The position numbers and the translations under genes were made by a program. From an uncultured Flavobacteriaceae bacterium (lineage in GTDB: Bacteria > Bacteroidota > Bacteroidia > Flavobacteriales > Flavobacteriaceae), in assembly GCA_937901915.1 (NCBI GenBank), contig CALGUD010000130.1:1-6126 (forward strand): 6,126 nt of DNA, given 5' to 3'. A model generated the notes under the pieces. The model ran no database searches. It was not told where the DNA came from and worked only from the letters and a program-made list of their open reading frames with translations. Below, in pieces: positions 1 to 5,999 of this stretch. Each line of letters starts with the position of its first letter. Within the stretch, counting starts at the first letter, position 1.

Positions 1-170
1 TTTACATAAACATCGCCTAGAGAAGCGAGTTTTTTGGAGAACTCTTCTTCACCTTTGGTCTCTTGTTTGTAGAAACGTACGTTTTCTAATAGTAAAACTT
101 CACCTGATTTAAGGTTCTTTGATTTTTCTACCGCTTCCTGGCCAACACAGTCATTTGCAAATTGTACTTC
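1..170 (-). pseudogene. pgk: Internal fragment of phosphoglycerate kinase
   Basis: Read on the minus strand, this gives EVQFANDCVGQEAVEKSKNL, then SGEVLLLENVRFYK, then FSKKLASLGDVYV at the window edge. From family knowledge, GEVLLLENVRF(Y/H)KEE and (K)LASLGDVYVNDAFG are hallmark segments of the N-terminal domain of PGK, the glycolytic enzyme that transfers phosphate from 1,3-bisphosphoglycerate to ADP. The segment corresponds roughly to residues 85-145 of a ~400-residue enzyme. The preceding part, with the VDFNVP motif and the 3-phosphoglycerate-binding arginine region, is absent and replaced by surface-protein sequence. Whether PGK continues to the left of the window cannot be seen. I am very sure of the family, and unsure whether its position beside a surface protein is real. 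Confidence 0.9.
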
Positions 171-536
171 CGGGGCCCCATCAACACTATAATAAGCCCT
201 AAGAAAGTCCGCATTTTCTAAATTATTGGAATGTGTGGCGGTAAAACTTAGTATGATATTAGTATAGCCGCTGATATCAATTGCTGAAGTTATAAATTGA
301 CGAGTATTACCTTGCCCTTGCAGATACTTATTCCCAGCAGGGCCAGCAGTATCAAAGCTGCTATGCGTACTCCAATTTGCAGGAGAGGCACCGGAACCGG
401 TTCCGTTAGCTATATTGTCACCGTAGCTGTTAAAATTTTCTTGCCAGATTGTTGTTTGTCCGTAAGTAAAACTACTTGCGGAAAATATGAAAAAGAAAAT
501 TAAAAATGTACAGTAAGTAAAGTTGGGCATAGGCAT
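1..536 (-). CDS. Partial chimeric ORF: secreted surface-protein N-terminus joined in frame to a PGK fragment
   Basis: The frame opens at ATG 536-534 and runs without a stop through base 1, giving 178 complete codons. Residues 1-26 are a signal peptide with a hydrophobic stretch (FLIFFFIFSASS) and likely cleavage at YG|Q. Residues 27-~120 resemble the first beta-sandwich domain of flavobacterial secreted proteins (TTIWQENFNSYGD, then DISGYTN and LRAYYSVDG). Residues 123-178 are instead an internal stretch of phosphoglycerate kinase. A surface protein has no reason to carry that piece, and the PGK part lacks its own N-terminus, so the product as written is unlikely to be functional. I chose the start by comparison with the next gene: both share the 12-mer spanning the start (530-541 and 3830-3841). 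The second in-frame ATG, at 530, is a less likely start. The 5' half is probably a genuine paralogue of the 969-residue gene upstream. Whether the fusion exists in the cell is doubtful. Confidence 0.7.
   Translation of the reverse strand, partial: MPMPNFTYCTFLIFFFIFSASSFTYGQTTIWQENFNSYGDNIANGTGSGASPANWSTHSSFDTAGPAGNKYLQGQGNTRQFITSAIDISGYTNIILSFTATHSNNLENADFLRAYYSVDGAPEVQFANDCVGQEAVEKSKNLKSGEVLLLENVRFYKQETKGEEEFSKKLASLGDVYV
147..182 (-). other. Fusion junction between surface-protein and PGK sequence
   Basis: Surface-protein sequence is recognisable up to YYSVDG, whose glycine codon is at 179-177, and PGK sequence from EVQFANDCVG, starting at 170. The breakpoint cannot be placed to the base, because EVQFAN would also suit a surface-protein strand of the type VDGG-x-EVxF. 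A short shared stretch at the join is therefore possible (inference). A palindromic GGGGCCCC lies at 172-179, in a run of nine G/C bases, which is unusual in this AT-rich DNA. Confidence 0.6.
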
Positions 537-601
537 AGCATGATATTTAGTTTATTAAGATATAGGGCAATATTCTTTTAAAACATGTATTTAAGCTTTA
601 T

Positions 602-735
602 CTACTTCAAATTAAGTCATTTATCATTATCATATTTTGGTTGTTTCGGTATATAATATAGTTACTATCGGTGAAATTCACTTTTATATCGATAAATTGC
701 GTTTAACTATTACGGTAAAACCGCAACAAAATTAC
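602..735 (-). promoter_or_regulatory. Control region copy A: phased direct-repeat boxes upstream of the partial surface gene
   Basis: This block aligns without gaps to 3888-4021, with about 108 of 134 bases identical by hand count, although both are noncoding. On the minus strand it carries boxes in one orientation: ACCGAAACA (650-642), ACCGATAGT (672-664), ATCGATATA (693-685) and ACCGTAATA (716-708). The core C/G positions on the plus strand are 647, 669, 690 and 713, giving spacings of 22, 21 and 23. A weaker TATCATT sits one further period away (c at 625). Between the first two boxes lies the AT palindrome TATATAATATA. Direct repeats two helical turns apart are typical of LytTR-type and AraC-type regulators; which one acts here is not known. 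The block ends at a promoter-like TAATTTG. Confidence 0.65.
608..614 (-). promoter_or_regulatory. Candidate -7 element of the partial surface gene
   Basis: On the minus strand this reads TAATTTG, one base short of the Bacteroidota -7 consensus TAnnTTTG, inside the conserved TAATTTGAAGTAG shared with copy B. No TTG-type -33 element lies at normal distance upstream. The repeat boxes start there instead, which would suit an activator-dependent promoter. The predicted leader is about 60 bases. Confidence 0.4.
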
Positions 736-781
736 ATTTATTATACTGACATGAAACCTGTTTCAAACTCACTATTGTTGT

Positions 782-811
782 TATATCGTTTTTTTCGTAC
801 ACTTTGTCGAA
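782..811 (-). promoter_or_regulatory. Distal box pair of copy A
   Basis: Two box-like sites on the minus strand, AACGATATA (790-782) and TTCGACAAA (811-803), lie 21 bp apart (core C at 787 and 808). They are 140 and 161 bp from the innermost ACCG box. The same two offsets recur in copy B (4073 and 4094) although the surrounding bases no longer align well. Confidence 0.45.
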
Positions 812-926
812 TTTAATTATGGAGAGTTATTGAATAAATGTTTAAATACTTTTTTGTCGATTTAATTATTCATTCTCAAAAAAATTTAAGTCATTATATG
901 CAAGAAAGCTTCTCTCACTAAAAGTG

Positions 927-3836
927 CTATTTATTAACTCTTATTGTAATTTTCCTGTTGGTAATTACAGAACGTACTCTTGTGGTTAAATTTGCAGTTG
1001 CAGAAGTGATTTCCCCGCAAGCATAATTTGAATTTGCTATAATTACACGGTATTGATAACCATTCATGGTCAAGTCAACCGGATTTATACTTAAGCTGTT
1101 TGTCTGACTTCCTGAATAGATACCTCCATCAGATATATCTGTAAATATTCCTCCTCCATTAGTACTTATTTGCCATTGGAAAGTATCTCCTGTTGATGTT
1201 ACTGTTAATATTGGGTTATCACCGGCAAAACGGGCTTGGTTTGCCGGCTGAACAGAGATTGAAGGAACAAAACCGGCTTCTAAAAAATCATAAACGCCAT
1301 TACCATTGGCATCCGCGGGCGTAGTATAACCTCCCTGGCCGGTAACCATACCATTAGCATCGGCAGAAACGGGCGAGTTACCTAAGAATCCGTCATTATC
1401 AGTATCTGTATACCCTGCTTCAACTGCATCATTACATCCATCTCCGTCACTGTCTGCATCTAAGTGGTTAGGGCTTCCATCACCATCTTCATCACATCCG
1501 TTATCAGATAATATGGAGAATGGCAGGTTTTGCCTTGTTATTGAAGAGCTTTCATACTCTACTGTTAATACCTGGCCTCCTCCGTTTTCATAAAATAAAA
1601 CCTCAATTTCATGAAAACCTGGTGTTAAAGAAATCATCCCTGACCTGGTTTCAGGCGCATGATCCCCATCATTATTTACTACTTCTATTCCGTTAATGTA
1701 TAGTTTAGAACCATCATCAGAGGTGGTATAAAAAGTATAGGTTCCACTTGTTTCAATGAAAATATATCCTTCAAATCGAATTGAAAATGAATCATGATCC
1801 CCCAGAGTATGTGAACTCCACAGAGCATCTACATCAAAACTGCTTACATCTCCTGTTGAAAGGGCTCCCGTTGTAGGGATATTATCGACAGTAAGGGGAA
1901 ATCCTGGAGGAACCGAATCATAAAATTCATAATTTATACTGCCTGTACAATTTGCCAATTCATCAGCATCCGTAATTCCGTCATTATCATCATCCAGGTC
2001 CACAGAGTCTATTACCCCATCCCCGTCGGAATCCCCTTCTGTAGTTAATAATGCTGAAGAAGAAATTGTGTTTCCGCAAACGTAGGTGAGGTCATTTATA
2101 ACTACGCGATAATAATTACCATTATCTGATGCCGACACTCCTGTAACAGTATAAGAGCTGCTTGTAGCTCCTCCTATATTAGAGTAGGTGGCTCCACCGT
2201 TGGTGCTAACCTGCCATTGATAATTTAATACTACCCCTGATGCAGCTGCTGAAAATGTTGCATTTGCACCCAATAGCACATCCTGATCTACAGGTTGGAT
2301 TGATATGGAAGGAACAGAGCCTGCTTCTAAAAAATCATAAATTCCATTGCCATCGGCATCTGCCGGGGGTTGATAAGAAGCGGCCACCACGGTACCATTG
2401 GGATTAACAGCAGGTGGATTGCCGGTTCCATAAAATCCTAATCCGTCTGAATCAACAGATTCGCCATCGGCATCCGGATCACCGTAGGCTTCATTTGCAT
2501 CGGTACACCCATCGCCATCACTATCATTCTCTAAGCTGTTTATAATACCGTTACTATCACTATCACAAAAGGACTGGGTGATTATAATATCGTCTATGGC
2601 CAAATCATTACCATTGCCACCATCAGCATTATTTATTAAAACAAGTTCGATCGGGTCAGAAGAAGAAAAAGTATAGGATCCTGTATAATTAATCCAGGCA
2701 TTTGGGTCACCATTGATTCCTTTGGGAATATCGCCTGTATCAAAAGAGTATATCACAACACCATTTTGTTCTAAACTGATGGTAATGTTTGGAAGCTCCC
2801 TTCCATTATCCGTTCCAATCACATCAAGGTTTAAAGCCCACAATGAAATATCTACAGGAGCATTTATATCTACATTTGTAAGTGGCCGTCTGTAAAATTC
2901 TCCCGGAGCTTCGGAAGCATTAAAAATAGCCATTCTTCCTTGTCCAATACTGCCGGTAGTATGGTCACCAATTGTTTGCCACAGTGATGCTGCCCAGGTA
3001 GCTGTTGACTGAATATCATCATGAATGGTATACTCACCATCGTTCACACTGTTACCATAATCTACACCCGGCCCGTTTTCATATATGTAATTTGTATAGG
3101 GTGTTGAAGTACTTGCTCCTGTATCCGTTCCAAAATTTTCTAAAAATATAGTGCTTATTATTCTGGGGTCAGACGGGTCACAATTAGCTAATTCATCAAT
3201 ATCGTATATACCATCATTATCGTCATCTAAATCAACAGCATCAATTACACCGTCGCCATCAGTATCTGTTGTGGAATATCCTTCTACTCGTATGTTATCT
3301 ACAGTATAAAACTCACTGGTATCGGTATTTCTAAAAGTTATTCTTAATCTTAATTGTGTACCGGATAAACCTGTTTGAGATGCAATTCTAGAACCCCATG
3401 TTATGTCAGTATTATAACCATTTGTAGTAAAATCCGGCCATGTTAAACCTCCATCCAAACTATATTCAATTCTAATAAAATCATCGCCTTCCATATCTCC
3501 GCCACCACTTATATTCATACTGATTGAGACATTTGTATAAGTACCTATTTCTATAGGGTCTCCCGCATTTATCTCCCAGATATCTCTCCCACCAGCATTA
3601 ATAATATTTTGTCCTCTCAATTGATTACTATTTACATAAACCCCAGACTGTACACCTCCAACCCATATATTTCCTTCAGCTGTCCATGAAGCAATTGCAG
3701 GACTACCCTGTCCGGTAGTTGTATTATTGGCATAAGTGAAATCTTCCTCCCAAATTGTTACCTGGCTATATGAAAAGCTTAGGGTAAATAAAAAAATAAA
3801 AATCAGGATTTTTTGAATAGAAATAAAGGTAGGCAT
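927..3836 (-). CDS. Secreted multidomain surface protein (TSP3 repeats, PA14, Ig-like domains)
   Basis: This 969-residue protein starts with a signal peptide (residues 1-24, cleavage at SYS|Q), so it is exported. Domains in order: beta-sandwich 25-187 (VTIWEEDF to VDNIRVEGY); thrombospondin type 3 calcium repeats 191-219 (DTDGDGVID, DLDDDNDGI); second beta-sandwich 228-422 ending AIDDIIIT; calcium repeats 424-505; Ig-like 508-598 (YQWQVSTNGG, NYYRVVI); calcium repeats 602-630; PA14 632-777 (GTYTFYTTSDDGSKLYING, FHEIEVLFYENGGG); calcium repeats 781-854; Ig-like 858-951. The Asp-rich loops should bind calcium. PA14 and these sandwiches often bind glycans, so a role in adhesion or polysaccharide recognition is likely but inferred; no enzyme active site is visible. 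Such proteins usually leave through the type IX secretion system and carry its sorting domain. Here the chain ends after the last Ig with a short basic tail (RVRSVITNRKITIRVNK), so the route and anchoring are unclear. Its own promoter block lies upstream, and a paralogue follows 390 bp downstream. Exact function unknown. Confidence 0.93.
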   Translation of the reverse strand: MPTFISIQKILIFIFLFTLSFSYSQVTIWEEDFTYANNTTTGQGSPAIASWTAEGNIWVGGVQSGVYVNSNQLRGQNIINAGGRDIWEINAGDPIEIGTYTNVSISMNISGGGDMEGDDFIRIEYSLDGGLTWPDFTTNGYNTDITWGSRIASQTGLSGTQLRLRITFRNTDTSEFYTVDNIRVEGYSTTDTDGDGVIDAVDLDDDNDGIYDIDELANCDPSDPRIISTIFLENFGTDTGASTSTPYTNYIYENGPGVDYGNSVNDGEYTIHDDIQSTATWAASLWQTIGDHTTGSIGQGRMAIFNASEAPGEFYRRPLTNVDINAPVDISLWALNLDVIGTDNGRELPNITISLEQNGVVIYSFDTGDIPKGINGDPNAWINYTGSYTFSSSDPIELVLINNADGGNGNDLAIDDIIITQSFCDSDSNGIINSLENDSDGDGCTDANEAYGDPDADGESVDSDGLGFYGTGNPPAVNPNGTVVAASYQPPADADGNGIYDFLEAGSVPSISIQPVDQDVLLGANATFSAAASGVVLNYQWQVSTNGGATYSNIGGATSSSYTVTGVSASDNGNYYRVVINDLTYVCGNTISSSALLTTEGDSDGDGVIDSVDLDDDNDGITDADELANCTGSINYEFYDSVPPGFPLTVDNIPTTGALSTGDVSSFDVDALWSSHTLGDHDSFSIRFEGYIFIETSGTYTFYTTSDDGSKLYINGIEVVNNDGDHAPETRSGMISLTPGFHEIEVLFYENGGGQVLTVEYESSSITRQNLPFSILSDNGCDEDGDGSPNHLDADSDGDGCNDAVEAGYTDTDNDGFLGNSPVSADANGMVTGQGGYTTPADANGNGVYDFLEAGFVPSISVQPANQARFAGDNPILTVTSTGDTFQWQISTNGGGIFTDISDGGIYSGSQTNSLSINPVDLTMNGYQYRVIIANSNYACGEITSATANLTTRVRSVITNRKITIRVNK
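984..3266 (-). repeat. Tandem duplication of a TSP3-globular-TSP3-Ig super-module inside the surface protein
   Basis: Unit 1 (residues 191-598, bases 3266-2043) and unit 2 (602-951, bases 2033-984) have the same order: short calcium-repeat block ending DELANC, a globular domain, a long calcium-repeat block ending GN-G-I/V-YDFLEAG, and an Ig-like domain opening VPSIS-I/V-QP. The flanking parts are closely similar: DGDGVIDAVDLDDDNDGI against DGDGVIDSVDLDDDNDGI, and DGNGIYDFLEAGSVPSIS against NGNGVYDFLEAGFVPSIS. The globular insert differs: a beta-sandwich in unit 1, PA14 in unit 2. Confidence 0.85.
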
Positions 3837-3887
3837 AGCATTGGTAAATTATTATTCAATTAAAACTTAGGGCTCGTTTTATTTAAA

Positions 3888-4021
3888 CTACTTCAAATTA
3901 CGTGATTTATCATCACCATATTCTTAATGTTTCGGTATATAATATAATTAGTATCGGTGAAATTCATTTTAGTTTCGATTAATTATATTTCAACATTACG
4001 GTTAAACCATAAATAAATTAC
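3888..4021 (-). promoter_or_regulatory. Control region copy B: phased direct-repeat boxes upstream of the 969-residue surface gene
   Basis: This is the counterpart of copy A at 602-735, aligned without gaps. Boxes on the minus strand are ACCGAAACA (3936-3928), ACCGATACT (3958-3950), ATCGAAACT (3979-3971) and ACCGTAATG (4002-3994). The core C positions are 3933, 3955, 3976 and 3999, exactly the spacing pattern of copy A (22, 21, 23). The best-kept stretch covers the first two boxes and the TATATAATATA between them. The region also faces prfC, but copy A has no divergent gene, so the surface gene is the natural target. Confidence 0.65.
3894..3900 (-). promoter_or_regulatory. Candidate -7 element of the 969-residue surface gene
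   Basis: The minus strand reads TAATTTG, followed by the conserved AAGTAG, at the same distance (39 bp) from the first ACCG box as in copy A. It is one base short of TAnnTTTG, and no -33 TTG is visible at normal spacing. The predicted leader is about 50 bases. Confidence 0.4.
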
Positions 4022-4067
4022 TTTTATGCGTCAAATTTATAAATTATTTTTCATTGATTAACATCAT

Positions 4068-4097
4068 TCTATCGATTTAAAGTATATTTTTATCGAT
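4068..4097 (-). promoter_or_regulatory. Distal box pair of copy B
   Basis: ATCGATAGA (4076-4068) and ATCGATAAA (4097-4089) on the minus strand are 21 bp apart. They sit 140 and 161 bp from the innermost ACCG box, the same offsets as in copy A. They are the clearest examples of the A(C/T)CGATA core in the window. Confidence 0.45.
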
Positions 4098-4288
4098 TAT
4101 GTAAATATTTGGATTTAAAATGAGAATCTTGAAATTTTCATTATTAACCAATCTAAAATCGAAACATAATGTTTTGAATGTAAGCCTGGGAAATATGAAA
4201 ATACATTTTATTTCTGCTGACTTTCAAATCTTTAAAAGTTGTTTGTCTTACTTATACATCTATACGCAATAATTCATCATATTTATAC

Positions 4289-4296
4289 TATTTTTG
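4289..4296 (+). promoter_or_regulatory. Candidate -7 element of prfC
   Basis: TATTTTTG matches the Bacteroidota -7 consensus TAnnTTTG exactly and ends 16 bases before the prfC start. No good -33 TTG is present 19-23 bp upstream, and the implied leader would be only about ten bases, so this may be a chance match in AT-rich DNA. Confidence 0.3.
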
Positions 4297-4312
4297 CCAA
4301 AATTTATTCAGA

Positions 4313-5902
4313 ATGCAGTTAATGAAAGAAATTTCAAAAAGAAGGACCTTTGGTATTGTTTCCCACCCCGATGCAGGGAAAACAACTCTTACAGAAAAAC
4401 TATTATTATTTGGTGGTGCAATACAGGAAGCAGGAGCTGTAAAAAGTAATAAAATAAAGAAAGGCGCTACCAGTGATTTCATGGAAATTGAACGTCAACG
4501 AGGGATATCGGTAGCTACATCTGTACTGGCTTTTAATTATAAAGATAAAAAAATCAATATCCTGGATACACCCGGGCATAAAGACTTCGCCGAAGATACT
4601 TTCCGAACATTAACGGCTGTAGACAGTGTAATCGTAGTTATCGATGTTGCTAAAGGGGTTGAAGAACAAACCGAAAAATTGGTACAGGTATGTCGAATGC
4701 GCAATATTCCCATTATTGTTTTTATTAATAAATTAGACAGGGAAGGAAAAGATGCATTCGATTTACTGGATGAAGTAGAACAAAAATTAGGACTTAGGGT
4801 TTGTCCGCTCAGTTTTCCTATCGGGATGGGGTATGACTTTAAAGGTATATATAACATATGGGAGAAAAATATAAATTTATTTAGCGGAGACAGTAAAAAG
4901 AATATTGAAGAAACTATTGCCTTTGATGATATAGAAAGCCCGGAACTTGAAAAATTAATTGGCACAAAAGCCGCAGGTGAACTTAGGGGAAATCTTGAAT
5001 TGGTTTATGAAGTATATCCTGATTTTAATAGGGATGAATACCTGAAAGGGGATTTACAGCCTGTATTTTTCGGATCAGCGCTTAATAATTTTGGCGTAAG
5101 GGAACTGTTGGACTGCTTTATTGATATAGCTCCTTCACCGCGTCCTAAAAAAGCCGAAGAACGATTGGTAGATCCGAAAGAAGAAGCTTTTTCGGGTTTT
5201 GTTTTTAAAATTCATGCAAACATGGACCCTAAACATAGGGACCGGCTGGCATTTATAAAAATTGTTTCGGGTACTTTTGAAAGAAATAAACCTTACTTGC
5301 ATGTGAGACACAATAAAAAAATGAAATTCTCCAGTCCTAATGCATTTTTTGCTGAAAAAAAGGAGATCGTTGATATTTCTTATGCAGGTGACATTGTAGG
5401 TTTGCATGACACTGGCACCTTTAAAATTGGTGATTCCCTTACCGAAGGTGAAGATTTGAACTTTAAAGGTATTCCTAGCTTTTCTCCTGAACATTTCAGG
5501 TATATTAATAATGCAGACCCCATGAAAGCCAAACATCTTTACAAGGGCTTAGACCAGCTTATGGACGAAGGGGTTGCACAGTTATTTACGTTGGAATTAA
5601 ACGGACGAAAAGTTGTTGGCACTGTAGGTGCACTACAGTTTGAAGTTATCCAGTACCGGCTTGAGCACGAATATGGCGCTAAGTGTACTTATGAAAATTT
5701 TCCGGTTTACAAAGCTTGCTGGATAGACCCTACCGATCCTAAAAATGAAGAGTTTAAAGAATTTAAACGGGTAAAACAAAAATTCCTTGCTACTGACAAA
5801 CGCGGACAACTGGTGTTTTTAGCCGATTCTAATTTTTCTATAGAAATGGCCAAGCAGAAATATCCCAGTGTGAAGCTTCATTATGTATCTGAGTTTAATT
5901 AA
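4313..5902 (+). CDS. prfC: Peptide chain release factor 3 (RF3)
   Basis: RF3 is a cytoplasmic translational GTPase that removes the class I release factors RF1 and RF2 from the ribosome after peptide release. The 529-residue length matches the family. GTP-binding motifs are all intact: G1 HPDAGKTT (residues 18-25), the switch region RGISVATS (63-70), G3 DTPGH (85-89), G4 NKLD (139-142), and the G5 region GSALNNFGV (254-262). The GTPase domain covers about 1-280, the beta-barrel domain 2 about 290-385, and the C-terminal domain 390-529 (SFSPEHFRY, GVAQLF, VGALQFEV). ERQRGISVATSV and the FGV-xx-LLD segment favour RF3 over EF-G, as does the length, since EF-G is near 700 residues. Translation may begin at ATG 4313 or at codon 4 (4322). 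The core homology ISKRRTFGIVSHPDAGKTT begins just after either, and no Shine-Dalgarno decides between them. It is transcribed alone, divergently from the surface gene, with a probable terminator 40 bases downstream. Confidence 0.97.
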   Translation: MQLMKEISKRRTFGIVSHPDAGKTTLTEKLLLFGGAIQEAGAVKSNKIKKGATSDFMEIERQRGISVATSVLAFNYKDKKINILDTPGHKDFAEDTFRTLTAVDSVIVVIDVAKGVEEQTEKLVQVCRMRNIPIIVFINKLDREGKDAFDLLDEVEQKLGLRVCPLSFPIGMGYDFKGIYNIWEKNINLFSGDSKKNIEETIAFDDIESPELEKLIGTKAAGELRGNLELVYEVYPDFNRDEYLKGDLQPVFFGSALNNFGVRELLDCFIDIAPSPRPKKAEERLVDPKEEAFSGFVFKIHANMDPKHRDRLAFIKIVSGTFERNKPYLHVRHNKKMKFSSPNAFFAEKKEIVDISYAGDIVGLHDTGTFKIGDSLTEGEDLNFKGIPSFSPEHFRYINNADPMKAKHLYKGLDQLMDEGVAQLFTLELNGRKVVGTVGALQFEVIQYRLEHEYGAKCTYENFPVYKACWIDPTDPKNEEFKEFKRVKQKFLATDKRGQLVFLADSNFSIEMAKQKYPSVKLHYVSEFN

Positions 5903-5941
5903 CGTGACGATGTAAAGTTGCTTTGTTAATTTTTAGTAAAT

Positions 5942-5972
5942 AAACTGAAGAAGTTCAATAGCTTCGGTTTTA
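5942..5972 (+). terminator. Probable intrinsic terminator of prfC
   Basis: AAACTGAAG (5942-5950) pairs with CTTCGGTTT (5962-5970): a nine-pair stem with one T-G wobble and an 11-base loop, running into TTTT. It starts 39 bases after the prfC stop. The stem is only moderately stable and the T-run is short. Confidence 0.5.
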
Positions 5973-5999
5973 ATGAAAGGATGAAAACTCATAATTTCA

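Larger units (their letters stand above)
537..926. other. Intergenic region between the two tandem surface-protein genes
   Basis: No credible gene is present in these 390 bases. Bases 537-601 are the likely leader of the downstream (left) gene, and 602-735 hold the conserved control block. Bases 782-811 hold a second pair of boxes. From 812 to 926 the sequence is AT-rich, with an imperfect inverted repeat (TGAATAA at 831-837 and TTATTCA at 866-872) and one more box-like site, ATCGACAAA on the minus strand at 861-853. I see no clear intrinsic terminator for the upstream gene. The minus strand has a short CACT-TTT-AGTG hairpin and a T-run (around 885-891), but they are not adjacent. Confidence 0.6.
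3837..4312. other. Divergent intergenic region between the surface gene and prfC
   Basis: There is no convincing gene in these 476 bases. Bases 3837-3887 are the likely leader of the surface gene. Bases 3888-4021 are control block copy B, and 4068-4097 its distal box pair. From 4098 to 4280 the sequence is AT-rich and shows nothing recognisable beyond one short open frame judged to be chance. A -7-like element for prfC sits at 4289-4296. Confidence 0.6.

Noticed and set aside
297..503. A 68-codon plus-strand open frame opposite the partial surface gene.
   Set aside because: The minus strand encodes a clear signal peptide and domain here; the plus-strand translation has no protein-like features.
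831..872. Imperfect inverted repeat TGAATAA/TTATTCA as a terminator for the 969-residue gene.
   Set aside because: All-AT stem with a bulge, and no T-run follows on the minus strand; likely chance in AT-rich DNA.
984..3266. The repeated short Asp-rich coding units as a possible CRISPR or tandem satellite array.
   Set aside because: The units are in-frame calcium-binding protein repeats of varying length with no uniform spacers.
4120..4272. A 50-codon plus-strand open frame just upstream of prfC (MRILKFSLLTNL...).
   Set aside because: No ribosome binding signal, no recognisable domain, ordinary AT-rich composition; the length is expected by chance in such DNA.
4537..4965. A 142-codon minus-strand open frame inside prfC.
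   Set aside because: It lies wholly antisense to a highly conserved GTPase gene, and its serine- and leucine-rich translation is typical of an antisense shadow.
5135..5536. A 133-codon minus-strand open frame inside prfC.
   Set aside because: Antisense shadow of the prfC domain 2 region, with no recognisable motif.
4313..5902. The GTPase as EF-G, TetM-like or LepA.
   Set aside because: The 529-residue length, ERQRGISVATSV and the C-terminal domain fit RF3; EF-G, TetM and LepA are longer and have different C-terminal domains.
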